A DNA stretch of 33,739 nucleotides from Candidatus Aquidulcis sp. (GTDB lineage Bacteria; Chloroflexota; Anaerolineae; UBA4142). Each line of letters begins with the position of its first letter. Position 1 is the stretch's first letter. A program made the translations under genes and the position numbers. Below are positions 6,917 to 15,281 of the stretch, piece after piece. The notes under the pieces are model-generated. The model saw only the letters and a program-made list of their open reading frames with translations. It was not told the origin of the DNA and made no database searches. The stretch is from contig DYJA01000036.1 of NCBI GenBank assembly GCA_020723345.1, forward strand, positions 24,141-57,879, read 5' to 3'.

Positions 6917-7792
6917 ATGAAAACAATCTCCGCCATTCCAAACAAAAAACTCATGTTCGACAAAGCAACCACCCGATCTAAAATCGTGATCAGACCCACG
7001 CGCGGGTGGGCATCGTTACGACTCTACGATCTTTGGCAATATCGCGAGTTGCTCTATTTTCTCGTGTGGCGCGATGTCAAGGTGCGTTACAAACAAACTG
7101 TTTTGGGAGTCGGGTGGGCGATTCTGCAGCCGCTCTTAACGATGGTAGTATTCACCGCTGTCTTTGGCGGTTTCGCCAAAATTCCATCAGACGGCGTGCC
7201 CTATCCCATTTTTTCTTTCGTCGCGCTGCTGCCCTGGAACTTTTTCTCCAGCGCGTTCAGCCGCGCGGGGAATAGTCTCGTCGGCAGCGCGAATTTGATC
7301 AGCAAAGTGTACTTTCCCCGGCTGGTCATCCCCATCGCGGCGACTCTCGGAGGAGTGGTTGACTTTGGCATCGGTTTCGTGATCTTGCTGCTGATGATGT
7401 TGTACTATGGCATTTATCCGACCTGGTTGATTTGGACCTTGCCGTTGTTTCTTCTACTTGCGCTCGCGGTTGCTTTAGGCCTCGGCTTGTGGCTAGCCGC
7501 GCTGAATGTGCGCTATCGCGATGTTGGGTATGTAATTCCATTTCTGGGGCAACTCTGGATGTACGCCTCACCCATCGCCTATCCTTCAAGTCTCGTGCCT
7601 GAACATTGGCGAACACTCTACAACTTGAACCCCATGGTCGCAGTCATTGAAGGGTTTCGCGCGTCGTTGCTAGGCACGGCGATATTAGATTGGACTTCCC
7701 TGGTTGCTTCAGCCGTCCTGGCAACTGCATTAGTAGCTTCCGGCGCATTTTACTTCCGCCGCACCGAGAAGACTTTTGCCGATGTGGTATAA
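6917..7792 (+). CDS. wzm: Polysaccharide ABC exporter, permease subunit (Wzm/ABC2-type)
   Basis: The 291-residue inner-membrane protein has the ABC-2 export permease layout: an amphipathic N-terminal stretch, then YRELLYFLVWRDVKVRYKQT, which is characteristic of Wzm/TagG/KpsM relatives. GVGWAILQPLLTMVVFTAVF opens the first membrane helix, and five more helices follow. The family segment LNVRYRDVGYVIPFLGQLWMY and the end NPMVAVIEGFRASLLG are also present. The start is ATG 6917 with AAGGA 3 nt upstream. It overlaps the ATPase gene by one base (TAATG), so the two are translationally coupled. It pairs with that ATPase to move lipid-linked glycan across the membrane. Confidence 0.93.
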   Translation: MKTISAIPNKKLMFDKATTRSKIVIRPTRGWASLRLYDLWQYRELLYFLVWRDVKVRYKQTVLGVGWAILQPLLTMVVFTAVFGGFAKIPSDGVPYPIFSFVALLPWNFFSSAFSRAGNSLVGSANLISKVYFPRLVIPIAATLGGVVDFGIGFVILLLMMLYYGIYPTWLIWTLPLFLLLALAVALGLGLWLAALNVRYRDVGYVIPFLGQLWMYASPIAYPSSLVPEHWRTLYNLNPMVAVIEGFRASLLGTAILDWTSLVASAVLATALVASGAFYFRRTEKTFADVV

Positions 7793-9060
7793 TGATGAGT
7801 GACAACGCAATTCTGGTCGAGCACCTTTCAAAACTATATCACATTGGTAAACGCTTGGAGAACCACGCGACCTTGCGCGATCAGATTGACGAGGCGCTCG
7901 CCACATCCATACGACGCTTGTGTCCAAGCCGCAACGGATCGTCGAGCGATGGTAGACATCGCCCCGGAGCAAAGCCGATGGAAGGCACCATCTGGGCGTT
8001 GAAAGATGTGTCATTCCAAATCGAACCAGGCGAAATCGTCGGCATCATCGGACGGAACGGCGCAGGCAAATCGACGCTGCTGAAAATTCTCTCGCGTATC
8101 ACCGAACCGACGGAAGGCTATGCCGAGATCAACGGTCGCGTGGGCACACTGCTCGAAGTTGGCACGGGGTTCCATCCTGAGCTGACGGGGCGCGAAAACA
8201 TCTACTTGAATGGCGCGATCCTGGGAATGAAAAAAGCGGAGGTCGTGCGCAAGTTCGACGAGATCGTCTCGTTCGCCGAGATCGAAAAATTCATCGACAC
8301 GCCGGTCAAGCGTTATTCAAGCGGAATGTACATGCGCCTGGCTTTTGCGGTAGCAGCGCACCTCGATCCGGAAATTCTCATCGTGGACGAAGTGCTCGCG
8401 GTTGGCGACGCGGCGTTCCAGAAAAAATGTCTGGGCAAAATGGGAGACGTGGCAAAACAAGGTCAGACGGTCTTGTTCGTCAGTCACAACATGGCGGCGA
8501 TTCAGGCGCTTTGCGAAACCGGCATTGTCCTGGAACGCGGAACAATTGCTACACTCGGTTCAATTGCCGAAGTGGTGTACGCCTACCAAAATTCACTCGG
8601 CAATTTCAGTTCCGCCTCAATCCAGGGAATCCGCGGCGTGAAAGTTTTGGCGACGCGTTTGACTTCCGATTCTGGGGCACAAGGTTTCACATCCCAAAGT
8701 TCGCTCATCGTCGAAATGGATTTCTATACTGAAATCAAATTGCCTTCCTGCTTTCTGAATCTTCACGTCGAGGATGTCGAAGGGCGTTCCTTGATCCATT
8801 CGCGAACGGATCAGTTTGGCGCAAATCCGACGTTCGATCCGGGAATCCATCGGGTCAAAGTAGAAATTCCCCGGTTGGGACTCCGGGCAGGCGTCTATAC
8901 TTTGTGGTTTCGTCTGTATGTGGATTGCAACGAGGTCAGCGAAAGGGCGGACTCGGAGCGATTGATGCTGGAGGTCCATGGACCACAGACTAGCGGATTG
9001 TTGGATGTGCCTTGTCGTTGGTCCTGGGATCGCTCTGAACTTGCCAGCCCAATCTCCTAG
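7792..9060 (+). CDS. wzt: Polysaccharide ABC exporter, ATPase subunit with C-terminal glycan-recognition domain (Wzt)
   Basis: The 422-residue product has Walker A GRNGAGKST (87-95), signature YSSGM (175-179), Walker B ILIVDE (195-200) and the switch histidine (H232). All fit the Wzt/TagH subfamily, as does the insertion of ~35 residues before WALKDVSF. Residues ~275-422 form an extra beta-rich domain like Wzt-C, which in known O-antigen exporters binds the capped non-reducing end of the glycan and gates export. The start is ATG 7792, overlapping the permease stop (TAATG); ATG 7795 is equally possible. The cap recognised cannot be read, but the two methyltransferases downstream are natural candidates for making it. 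Confidence 0.92.
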   Translation: MMSDNAILVEHLSKLYHIGKRLENHATLRDQIDEALATSIRRLCPSRNGSSSDGRHRPGAKPMEGTIWALKDVSFQIEPGEIVGIIGRNGAGKSTLLKILSRITEPTEGYAEINGRVGTLLEVGTGFHPELTGRENIYLNGAILGMKKAEVVRKFDEIVSFAEIEKFIDTPVKRYSSGMYMRLAFAVAAHLDPEILIVDEVLAVGDAAFQKKCLGKMGDVAKQGQTVLFVSHNMAAIQALCETGIVLERGTIATLGSIAEVVYAYQNSLGNFSSASIQGIRGVKVLATRLTSDSGAQGFTSQSSLIVEMDFYTEIKLPSCFLNLHVEDVEGRSLIHSRTDQFGANPTFDPGIHRVKVEIPRLGLRAGVYTLWFRLYVDCNEVSERADSERLMLEVHGPQTSGLLDVPCRWSWDRSELASPIS

Positions 9061-9091
9061 AACCAGTCAGCGAAACGAATGATCCTCTAGC

Positions 9092-10348
9092 ATGGCGATC
9101 CGAAAACTAGCGTTTATCGATCATCGCGCCAACATCGGGGGAGGACGGCGTTTTTCCGCATCGTTGGTCAACGCGCTCGCCGAGGCAACGCCCCCAAGTG
9201 AAATCCGGCTGATCGCGACGCGTGAAGCATTGGACGGGCGCGCTTTCGGAGAGATCGCATCTCCTTCGATCAAGCTCAGTGGCCTGGTCACAGAGGAAAC
9301 GGTGCGGCGATGGATTCCCGACGGGCGGGTGCGCGGCATCCCAGGAACCTGGCGGCTCAAGTCTGCCATACAGACTGCGCTATTGAAGAGTGTTTATCGC
9401 TTTGACCGACAATTAGAACGCTCAGTTCAGGACGCTGAATTGGTTTATCTCGCGTGGCCCTACTTTATCGATTACCAAAACTTTGGGAAACCTGTCGTTG
9501 CAACTTTGCACGACGTGACGTGGAAATACACCGAGGCATTCACGGCGGAACAGCAAGCGACGCTGGATACGCACATCCCGCGCTGGTTATCCGAATGTGC
9601 TGCCGTGGTCACCAGCACCAACTTTATGCGCCAGGAAATTGAGAGAATCTATCCCCAACGCGCCAAGCGCGTTCACGTGATCCCTCTGCCGACCAACCCT
9701 TTGCCGCAGCCGATGTTGGGGACGCACGCGGCGGAATTTTTGACGCAACGAAATATCCACCAACCTTTTGCGCTTTGTCCTGCGGGATTGTGGCAGCACA
9801 AAAATCACGAAAATCTGATCCAAGCGTTTGCGCGGCTGAAACGGAGACGCCTCACATTGTCGCTCGTATGTACCGGTCTCCACACCGATGAGGCGTTCGG
9901 CGCGATGACGCGCAATCCGATCTGGGAACGCGCCAAATGCCTACGCCGCCAGGCAATCGACCTGGGTTTGGTTCCAGGCGTCGACGTCATCGGACTCGGT
10001 CACGTAAGCGATCTGGAATTGGCAACTCTTTATTCGACGGCGCAAGGGTTAGTGATGCCCGTCCTGCTTGAAGCCGGTAGTTTTCCGATTCTCGAAGCCG
10101 CGGCGCAGGGAGTACCGCTTGCTTGCTCCAACATTCCGGTCTATCGCGAGCAAGCAGAATTGTATGGCTTACATCCTTTTTATTTTGATCCGCGGTCGCC
10201 GGAAACCATCGCGGATGCGGTGGAGCAACTCGTCCAGATCGCACATGCGGCAGAAGAATTGACGGCGGCGGCGCAGCGAGTTCACGCAAGAACGTGGCTC
10301 GATGTGGCGAAAGAGTACCTCCAAGTTTTCGAGTCGGTGGTTGGATGA
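9092..10348 (+). CDS. GT4-family glycosyltransferase
   Basis: The 418-residue product is a GT-B fold retaining glycosyltransferase. The N-terminal acceptor domain opens with KLAFIDHRANIGGGRR (5-20), carrying the glycine-rich loop. The C-terminal donor domain has GLWQHKNHENLIQAF (232-246) and the paired acidic motif E-x7-E at E327 and E335 (LEAGSFPILEAAAQGVP). Donor and acceptor sugars are unknown. ATG 9092 has no clear ribosome site and follows wzt by 31 nt, so coupling to upstream translation is likely. The end overlaps the next gene by 4 nt (ATGA). It is cytoplasmic, building the chain before export. Confidence 0.88.
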   Translation: MAIRKLAFIDHRANIGGGRRFSASLVNALAEATPPSEIRLIATREALDGRAFGEIASPSIKLSGLVTEETVRRWIPDGRVRGIPGTWRLKSAIQTALLKSVYRFDRQLERSVQDAELVYLAWPYFIDYQNFGKPVVATLHDVTWKYTEAFTAEQQATLDTHIPRWLSECAAVVTSTNFMRQEIERIYPQRAKRVHVIPLPTNPLPQPMLGTHAAEFLTQRNIHQPFALCPAGLWQHKNHENLIQAFARLKRRRLTLSLVCTGLHTDEAFGAMTRNPIWERAKCLRRQAIDLGLVPGVDVIGLGHVSDLELATLYSTAQGLVMPVLLEAGSFPILEAAAQGVPLACSNIPVYREQAELYGLHPFYFDPRSPETIADAVEQLVQIAHAAEELTAAAQRVHARTWLDVAKEYLQVFESVVG

Positions 10349-10977
10349 ATATGCCAAGCATTCCCTTGTATATTTTCGGCTCATCTGGACACGCGCGCGA
10401 AATCGCGGCGTACTTTCGTTTGCTCAACGCGCAGCGTCCGATCATTTTCGTCGATCAAAAGGTCGAGTCCGGCGACTGCGTTTCGGTCCACGAGTATCGG
10501 CGCCGGATCCAAAACGGCGAGCCCGGCGAGTCGATTTTGGGATCGGGACGCTGCGAAGTACGCCGCCGAATGCTCGCGGAAATGCTGCCGCCTTACGCGA
10601 CCATCGTTCATCCATCTGCCGTGATCCTGGGCGAAATCGGACCGGGGTGCGTGATCGCGCCGAACGCGGTGATTGCGCCCAATGCCCGACTAGACGGACA
10701 CGTGCTTGTGAATTATAATGCGACTGTCGGACATGACACCCGGGTCGGGATGCTGAGCGTGATTGGACCGACCTCCGCCATTGGCGGATTTTGCATTCTC
10801 GAAGAAGGCGTGTACGTTGGAGCCGGAGCGGTGATTCGCGAACGTTTGATCATTCATGCAGGAGCGATCGTTGGAATGGGCGCGGTGGTCACGCGCGAGA
10901 CGCTTGCCAATTCGATTGTGGCGGGTGTGCCGGCGCGCGAAATGGAACCGCGCCCCGGCAAACGCAGGTGGCTCTGA
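10345..10977 (+). CDS. PglD/NeuD-family sugar N-acetyltransferase (left-handed beta-helix)
   Basis: The 210-residue product has a small Rossmann-like N-terminal domain (LYIFGSSGHAREIAAYF, 8-24), as in PglD/NeuD/PerB proteins. Hexapeptide-repeat coils then run from ~residue 87 to 197 (VILGEIGPGCVIAPNAVIAP). The motif NYNATVGHD (123-131) places the conserved catalytic histidine at H130. The family N-acetylates the 4-amino group of UDP-2-acetamido-4-amino-trideoxyhexose or GDP-perosamine with acetyl-CoA. ATG 10345 overlaps the upstream stop; ATG 10351 is an alternative. The matching aminotransferase begins one base after its stop codon, which strongly supports a two-step aminate/acetylate module. 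Which nucleotide (UDP or GDP) is used is not decided by the sequence. Confidence 0.88.
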   Translation: MNMPSIPLYIFGSSGHAREIAAYFRLLNAQRPIIFVDQKVESGDCVSVHEYRRRIQNGEPGESILGSGRCEVRRRMLAEMLPPYATIVHPSAVILGEIGPGCVIAPNAVIAPNARLDGHVLVNYNATVGHDTRVGMLSVIGPTSAIGGFCILEEGVYVGAGAVIRERLIIHAGAIVGMGAVVTRETLANSIVAGVPAREMEPRPGKRRWL

Positions 10978-10978
10978 G

Positions 10979-12100
10979 ATGTCTACTCCCTCGGTGACCC
11001 AGGTTCGCTGGATTCCCGTCGCTGAACCGGCGCTCGTCGGAAACGAAAAGGCGTACGTCAACGATTGCCTAGATTCGTCATGGATTTCTTCGAATGGCAA
11101 ATACATCGAACGCTTTGAAAAATCCTTCGCCGAATTCTGCGGGGTCAATCACGCGATTGCCTGCGCGAACGGCACCGTCGCGTTGCACGCCGCGCTGCTT
11201 GGGCTAGGTGTCCAACCCGGCGACGAAGTGATCGTTCCGACACTGACCTACATCGCGACCGCGAATGCCGTCACGTACTGCGGCGCCAAACCAGTGTTTG
11301 CGGATTCCGAATTGAACACGTGGAATATCGATCCAGCGTTGATCGAATCCAAGATTACGGAACGCACCAAGGGAATCATTCCCGTGCATCTGTACGGGCA
11401 TCCGGTAAACATGGAACCACTTTTGGACATTGCGCGGCGACACAATCTCTTTGTCCTCGAAGATGCCGCCGAAGCCCATGGCGCAACCTACAAAGGGGAA
11501 AAAGTTGGCGCGTTAGGTCATGCTGCCGTTTTTAGTTTTTACGGGAACAAGGTCATCACCACCGGCGAAGGCGGCATGATCGTCACAGACGATGCCGCGC
11601 TGGCGGCGAGAATGCGTCAAATCAAAGGGCAAGGCATGGATCCCCAACGACGCTATTGGTTCCCGATGATCGGCTACAACTATCGGATGACCAATATCGA
11701 AGCGGCGATTGGCTTGGCGCAATTGGAACAAGTCGATTGGCACATTGAGCGCCGCCGCGAAAATGCCCGGTGGTACAGGGAATTCTTGCGGGATTGCCGC
11801 GCCTTGATCCTGATGCCGGAACTGCCGTGGGCGGCAAGCGTGTTCTGGCTATTCTCGGTAGTCTTGAAAACCGAGACAGGTATTTCTCGGGATGACGTGA
11901 TGACAAGACTCTGCGATCACGGAATCGAGACACGTCCATTCTTTTATCCGCTGCACACCTTGCCGGTGTACGCCGAGCAAGCCCAGTATCCCGTTGCCGA
12001 AATGCTCGCTGCCCATGGAATAAATCTCCCGTCGTCAGCCAAACTTGCGCGCGCCGACGTGGAGTATATCTGCGATTGTCTAAAAGCGATTGTGACGTGA
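10979..12100 (+). CDS. DegT-family sugar 4-aminotransferase (PglE / perosamine synthase-like)
   Basis: The 373-residue PLP enzyme has EDAAEAHGA (161-169) and FSFYGNKVITTGEGGM (185-200), with the Schiff-base lysine at K191. The run GQGMDP...YWFPMIGYNYRMTN is strongly reminiscent of GDP-perosamine synthases and of PglE-type UDP-4-amino-sugar synthases. It would convert a 4-keto-6-deoxy nucleotide sugar to the 4-amino sugar with glutamate. The start is ATG 10979, one base after the acetyltransferase stop; a longer reading from 10856 would overlap that gene by 122 nt and is rejected. The 4-keto substrate could come from the dehydratase domain encoded at the end of the run (30965-33550). No GDP-mannose dehydratase is seen here, which favours the UDP-sugar reading. 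Confidence 0.88.
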   Translation: MSTPSVTQVRWIPVAEPALVGNEKAYVNDCLDSSWISSNGKYIERFEKSFAEFCGVNHAIACANGTVALHAALLGLGVQPGDEVIVPTLTYIATANAVTYCGAKPVFADSELNTWNIDPALIESKITERTKGIIPVHLYGHPVNMEPLLDIARRHNLFVLEDAAEAHGATYKGEKVGALGHAAVFSFYGNKVITTGEGGMIVTDDAALAARMRQIKGQGMDPQRRYWFPMIGYNYRMTNIEAAIGLAQLEQVDWHIERRRENARWYREFLRDCRALILMPELPWAASVFWLFSVVLKTETGISRDDVMTRLCDHGIETRPFFYPLHTLPVYAEQAQYPVAEMLAAHGINLPSSAKLARADVEYICDCLKAIVT

Positions 12101-12104
12101 TCCC

Positions 12105-12132
12105 GATCTCCGATTTCGAAATTGGAAAGATC
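12105..12132 (+). repeat. Small imperfect palindrome between genes
   Basis: CCGATTTCGAAATTGG (12110-12125) is a near-perfect palindrome centred on TTCGAA. It is flanked by GATCT (12105-12109) and AGATC (12128-12132). It sits in the 49-nt gap before the secreted protein gene. There is no T-run, so it may be an operator or an RNA processing hairpin; function is unknown. Confidence 0.3.
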
Positions 12133-12149
12133 AGAAAGGACGAATAATC

Positions 12150-14309
12150 ATGTGCAACCCATTCACTCTGAAATTCCTTGCTCTTTTCATCATCCTCACA
12201 ATCGTGACGCTAATCATCGGTACACCCGCGGCAGTTGCCAGTCAAGATCAACCCGCGCTTGGCAATGCGGAGACGCATGATCGCCCCATGGCTCAGGTGT
12301 CTTGGTACCACGGAAATTGGCGATACCGCATTCCCGTAACGATTGCCAATCCGTCCGGATCGACGCTCACGGATTACCAAGTCCAGGTAACGCTCAACGG
12401 TACTTTTAATTTCGCTCATGCGCTTGCTAATGGAAGCGACCTGCGCGTGGCCAGCAGCAACGGCTATACGCTAATTCCCTTCTGGATCGAGTCTTGGAAT
12501 CCGCCAACTTCCGCTAGCATTTGGATCAAAGTTCCCAGTATTCCAGTCGGTGGCACAACCGTGTACATCTACTATGGCAATCCCGCGCCGACAGTACCAC
12601 CGGCGACGCCGATTTCTTTGCCCCCCATAGGACCATTTACCAAAGCGAGCGGTAACCCATTCACTGTCGCAGGCGCGCCCAACGGCAGCAACTATCTTTT
12701 CCCGGAAAATCTGATCTATGATGGTTCCACGTATTGGGTCTTGGTCACCGATCGTAGCATCAATCCAAACGTTCTTTCACTCGTTTCTTCCACCGATCTC
12801 TCTAATTGGACGTACCGGGGTATCATCCTCGACCAAACCGTAGTAGGCGATCCAGGGCGCAATTTCGACACCGGACACATTCTGCAATCAGGTGGCAATT
12901 GGTATGTTGTCTACGGTTCTTGGACGGGTCCTATCAGCACGGCAAATCCGGTAACTATTGGCATCGCGCGTTCAACCACCGGCATTCTCGGCAGTTATCT
13001 AGAGATTACTCGAACCTTGTTACCTGCCGGAACTGCGAGCAGTTGGGAAAATGTCGAGGTGAAAGGTCCATACTTGATCCAGCTTGACAATGGGAATTGG
13101 ATCCTCGCGTACACTGGTGATCAAGATGGAACGCTCTATCGGGTTGGAATCGCTACTTCGACTACGGGTATCACAGGACCCTATACCAAGAGTCCATCAA
13201 ATCCGGTTCTGCCTCTGGGGGCTGCCGGAAGCGCAGACGGAGGAACGGTCGCCGATCCGTGGGTATTCCGGTACGGCAGTACCTATTACATCGGCTACGC
13301 CGCTTCGGCAAAGACATCGGAATGGTACCAGATGTACGCGACGACGACGGATTGGGTAACCTTTACCAAAAGCAATCAGGTTGTTCTGCTTCAGGGACCC
13401 AGCGGCTCCTTCGACAGTGATTCGGCTTTTCGGGGCGCAGTAACGCAAGTCGGCAGTCAGTACATACTCCCATACACCGGGTTTGACGGAGGCTTTTATC
13501 GTTTCGGTTTAGCCACTCAGCCCATAACAGGGACCACTCCAAGCATCATCAACAACCCTGATGCCGTATTCGATTTTTACGATGGGTTTAGCGGCACACA
13601 GTGGGACTTGGCTAAATGGACACCCTGGATCAGAAATACAGGGACCGGTACTAGAATTGTTACAGGCGGCGTGCTCCAAATCACCCCTGACCCTGGGTCT
13701 TTCAATGGACTTGGATTGATGGGACTCCGCTCATTCGGCACTGGCTACTTGGTTGAAGCATTTGCTCGACATCCCGATGCCAATGGCGATAGTACCCGGT
13801 CGGCGCAACTTGGGTTGGGATACTTGACGGATCCGCTGATTCGTCTCCTAGATTATAACGATCCCCACTTCCAAAGAGGTACCAGTGTCCCAGGAATACC
13901 CAGCACCTATTCCCCAATGAGCCGACTATTGGACAGCACGAATTTTCTCCTCCACCGGATTTATTGGGAAAGTTCCAGTCGTATCCGATTCGCGATGGCA
14001 AGTGATCCCTGGGAAGATATCACGAGTGAGATCCCGACCTCGGCATTGCCGCCGTGGCTCCTGGGTTTTGCCATTCCGAATCAGTCCCGGCTCTACGTAG
14101 ACTGGTACCGCATCCGCAAGTACATCGGATCGGAACTCGCTGCCACAACTGGCTTGGAACAAGAGTACGGTCCGACGGCTGTGGTCGTGAGCAATTTCAG
14201 CGCGCGTGCCGACGCCAATGCGATGTTGCCGTGGATTGTGTTGGCAGGACTGACCCTAGTGGCGGGCGGCTTTGTGGCTTGGTGCTGGCACAAGGGGAAA
14301 CAGAGATAG
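12150..14309 (+). CDS. Secreted, membrane-anchored DUF2341 plus GH43-like beta-propeller protein
   Basis: The 719-residue product starts at ATG 12150 with AGAAAGGA upstream. Residues 1-~31 are a signal peptide (FLALFIILTIVTLIIG core). A DUF2341-like domain follows (WRYRIPVTIANPSG to TVYIYYGNP). Then comes a five-bladed-propeller-like region with recurring FPENLIYDGSTYWVL and VADPWVFRYGSTYYIGY blades; the latter has Asp369-Pro370, as in GH43/GH32-type sugar hydrolases. A concanavalin-like domain follows from FDFYDGFSGTQWDLAKW. A final helix (~693-713) with a KGKQR tail anchors it with the bulk outside. I infer glycan binding or trimming at the surface; the hydrolase catalytic triad was not verified, so it may be a lectin-like relative. 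It is the only clearly secreted protein inside the run. Confidence 0.75.
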   Translation: MCNPFTLKFLALFIILTIVTLIIGTPAAVASQDQPALGNAETHDRPMAQVSWYHGNWRYRIPVTIANPSGSTLTDYQVQVTLNGTFNFAHALANGSDLRVASSNGYTLIPFWIESWNPPTSASIWIKVPSIPVGGTTVYIYYGNPAPTVPPATPISLPPIGPFTKASGNPFTVAGAPNGSNYLFPENLIYDGSTYWVLVTDRSINPNVLSLVSSTDLSNWTYRGIILDQTVVGDPGRNFDTGHILQSGGNWYVVYGSWTGPISTANPVTIGIARSTTGILGSYLEITRTLLPAGTASSWENVEVKGPYLIQLDNGNWILAYTGDQDGTLYRVGIATSTTGITGPYTKSPSNPVLPLGAAGSADGGTVADPWVFRYGSTYYIGYAASAKTSEWYQMYATTTDWVTFTKSNQVVLLQGPSGSFDSDSAFRGAVTQVGSQYILPYTGFDGGFYRFGLATQPITGTTPSIINNPDAVFDFYDGFSGTQWDLAKWTPWIRNTGTGTRIVTGGVLQITPDPGSFNGLGLMGLRSFGTGYLVEAFARHPDANGDSTRSAQLGLGYLTDPLIRLLDYNDPHFQRGTSVPGIPSTYSPMSRLLDSTNFLLHRIYWESSSRIRFAMASDPWEDITSEIPTSALPPWLLGFAIPNQSRLYVDWYRIRKYIGSELAATTGLEQEYGPTAVVVSNFSARADANAMLPWIVLAGLTLVAGGFVAWCWHKGKQR

Positions 14310-14358
14310 AAGAACTACCTGAGGCGGTAGACACCATCCTTTTCTGGAGATCTATGCC

Positions 14359-15258
14359 ATGTTGAGAACGCGGGAACGCGCTGAAGAGATCATTAAACTA
14401 AATCCAGAGTGGTATCACTCGATTGAGTTGGTGCCCGGCGTGATCACGCCGGGGCGCTGCCCGCTTGAGGCGTGGGAGAAGGAACTAGCAAACCTGCGGC
14501 TGCCCGACCTGCGCGGCAAATCGGTCTTGGACATTGGCGCCTTTGATGGCTTTTTCTCGTTTGCCGCCGAGCGGCTCGGGGCGTCCCGCGTGATCGCTCT
14601 GGACCACTATGTCTGGTTCACCGACAGGGTAGAGTGGATGAAGGAATGGAGAAAGTCGCGAGAAACCGGTACCCCGGTTACACCCCCACACGAGACCCGT
14701 CACTGGCGACCGGACGAGTTACCAGGGCGTCGTCCCTTCGATGCTGCCCGCGCGATACTCGGCAGCCAGGTTGAGCCGGTCGTGGGCGATTTCATGACGA
14801 TGGATCTGACTAGTCTGGGACGCTTCGACGTTGTTCTGTTTATGGGCATTCTGTACCATCTGGAAGATCCGCTCCGGGCAATGCGGCGGTTGGCAACTGT
14901 CGTTGCGCCCGGTGGGCTGGCTGTGATCGAGACAGAGGCAGTCGAGGTTCCCGGCTTGGGGGACGCGGCTTTCTGCCAGTTCTTTCCCGGTCAGGAGCTA
15001 GAGAACGATCCATCGAACTGGTGGTCACCCAACGCAAAAGCGCTGATGGGGCTGTGCCAAGCCGCCGGGTTCCGCGAAGTAATTCTTCTCACGGACCCGC
15101 CACGCTCACCGTGGCGTCCACTGGGAACGCGACTTGGCGCTGCAATCAAGCACCTGATCTTCGAGACACATATCCCGCAACGGCTCGGCTACAAAGGGAA
15201 TACGATTGCGCCCCTCCCGCGGATACGTTACCGAGCGATAGCCCATGCCCATCCGTGA
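14359..15258 (+). CDS. Class I SAM-dependent methyltransferase (CmoB/DUF1698-like)
   Basis: The 299-residue product has SAM motif I VLDIGAFDGFFSF (56-68), the acidic residue after beta-2 (ALDHY, 80-84) and the post-motif FDVVLFMGILYHLEDPL. The N-terminal WYHSIEL and PG..PG pattern resembles the CmoB/tRNA-mo5U34 methyltransferase-like group, whose members in glycan clusters are taken to methylate sugars. ATG 14359 has GGAG at 14346-14349. By analogy with ABC-exported O-antigens, a terminal methyl group could be the cap read by the Wzt C-terminal domain; that is inference. The gene uses CTG and GAG codons and fewer CGCG words than its neighbours, hinting at a separate origin. Confidence 0.8.
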   Translation: MLRTRERAEEIIKLNPEWYHSIELVPGVITPGRCPLEAWEKELANLRLPDLRGKSVLDIGAFDGFFSFAAERLGASRVIALDHYVWFTDRVEWMKEWRKSRETGTPVTPPHETRHWRPDELPGRRPFDAARAILGSQVEPVVGDFMTMDLTSLGRFDVVLFMGILYHLEDPLRAMRRLATVVAPGGLAVIETEAVEVPGLGDAAFCQFFPGQELENDPSNWWSPNAKALMGLCQAAGFREVILLTDPPRSPWRPLGTRLGAAIKHLIFETHIPQRLGYKGNTIAPLPRIRYRAIAHAHP

Positions 15259-15281
15259 GCTTTTGCCGATAGGTTCTCTCA

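Noticed and set aside
14315-14330. CTACC/GGTAG hairpin before the methyltransferase at 14359 as a terminator
   Set aside because: Only 5 bp with a 6-nt loop and no following T-run; not distinguishable from chance.
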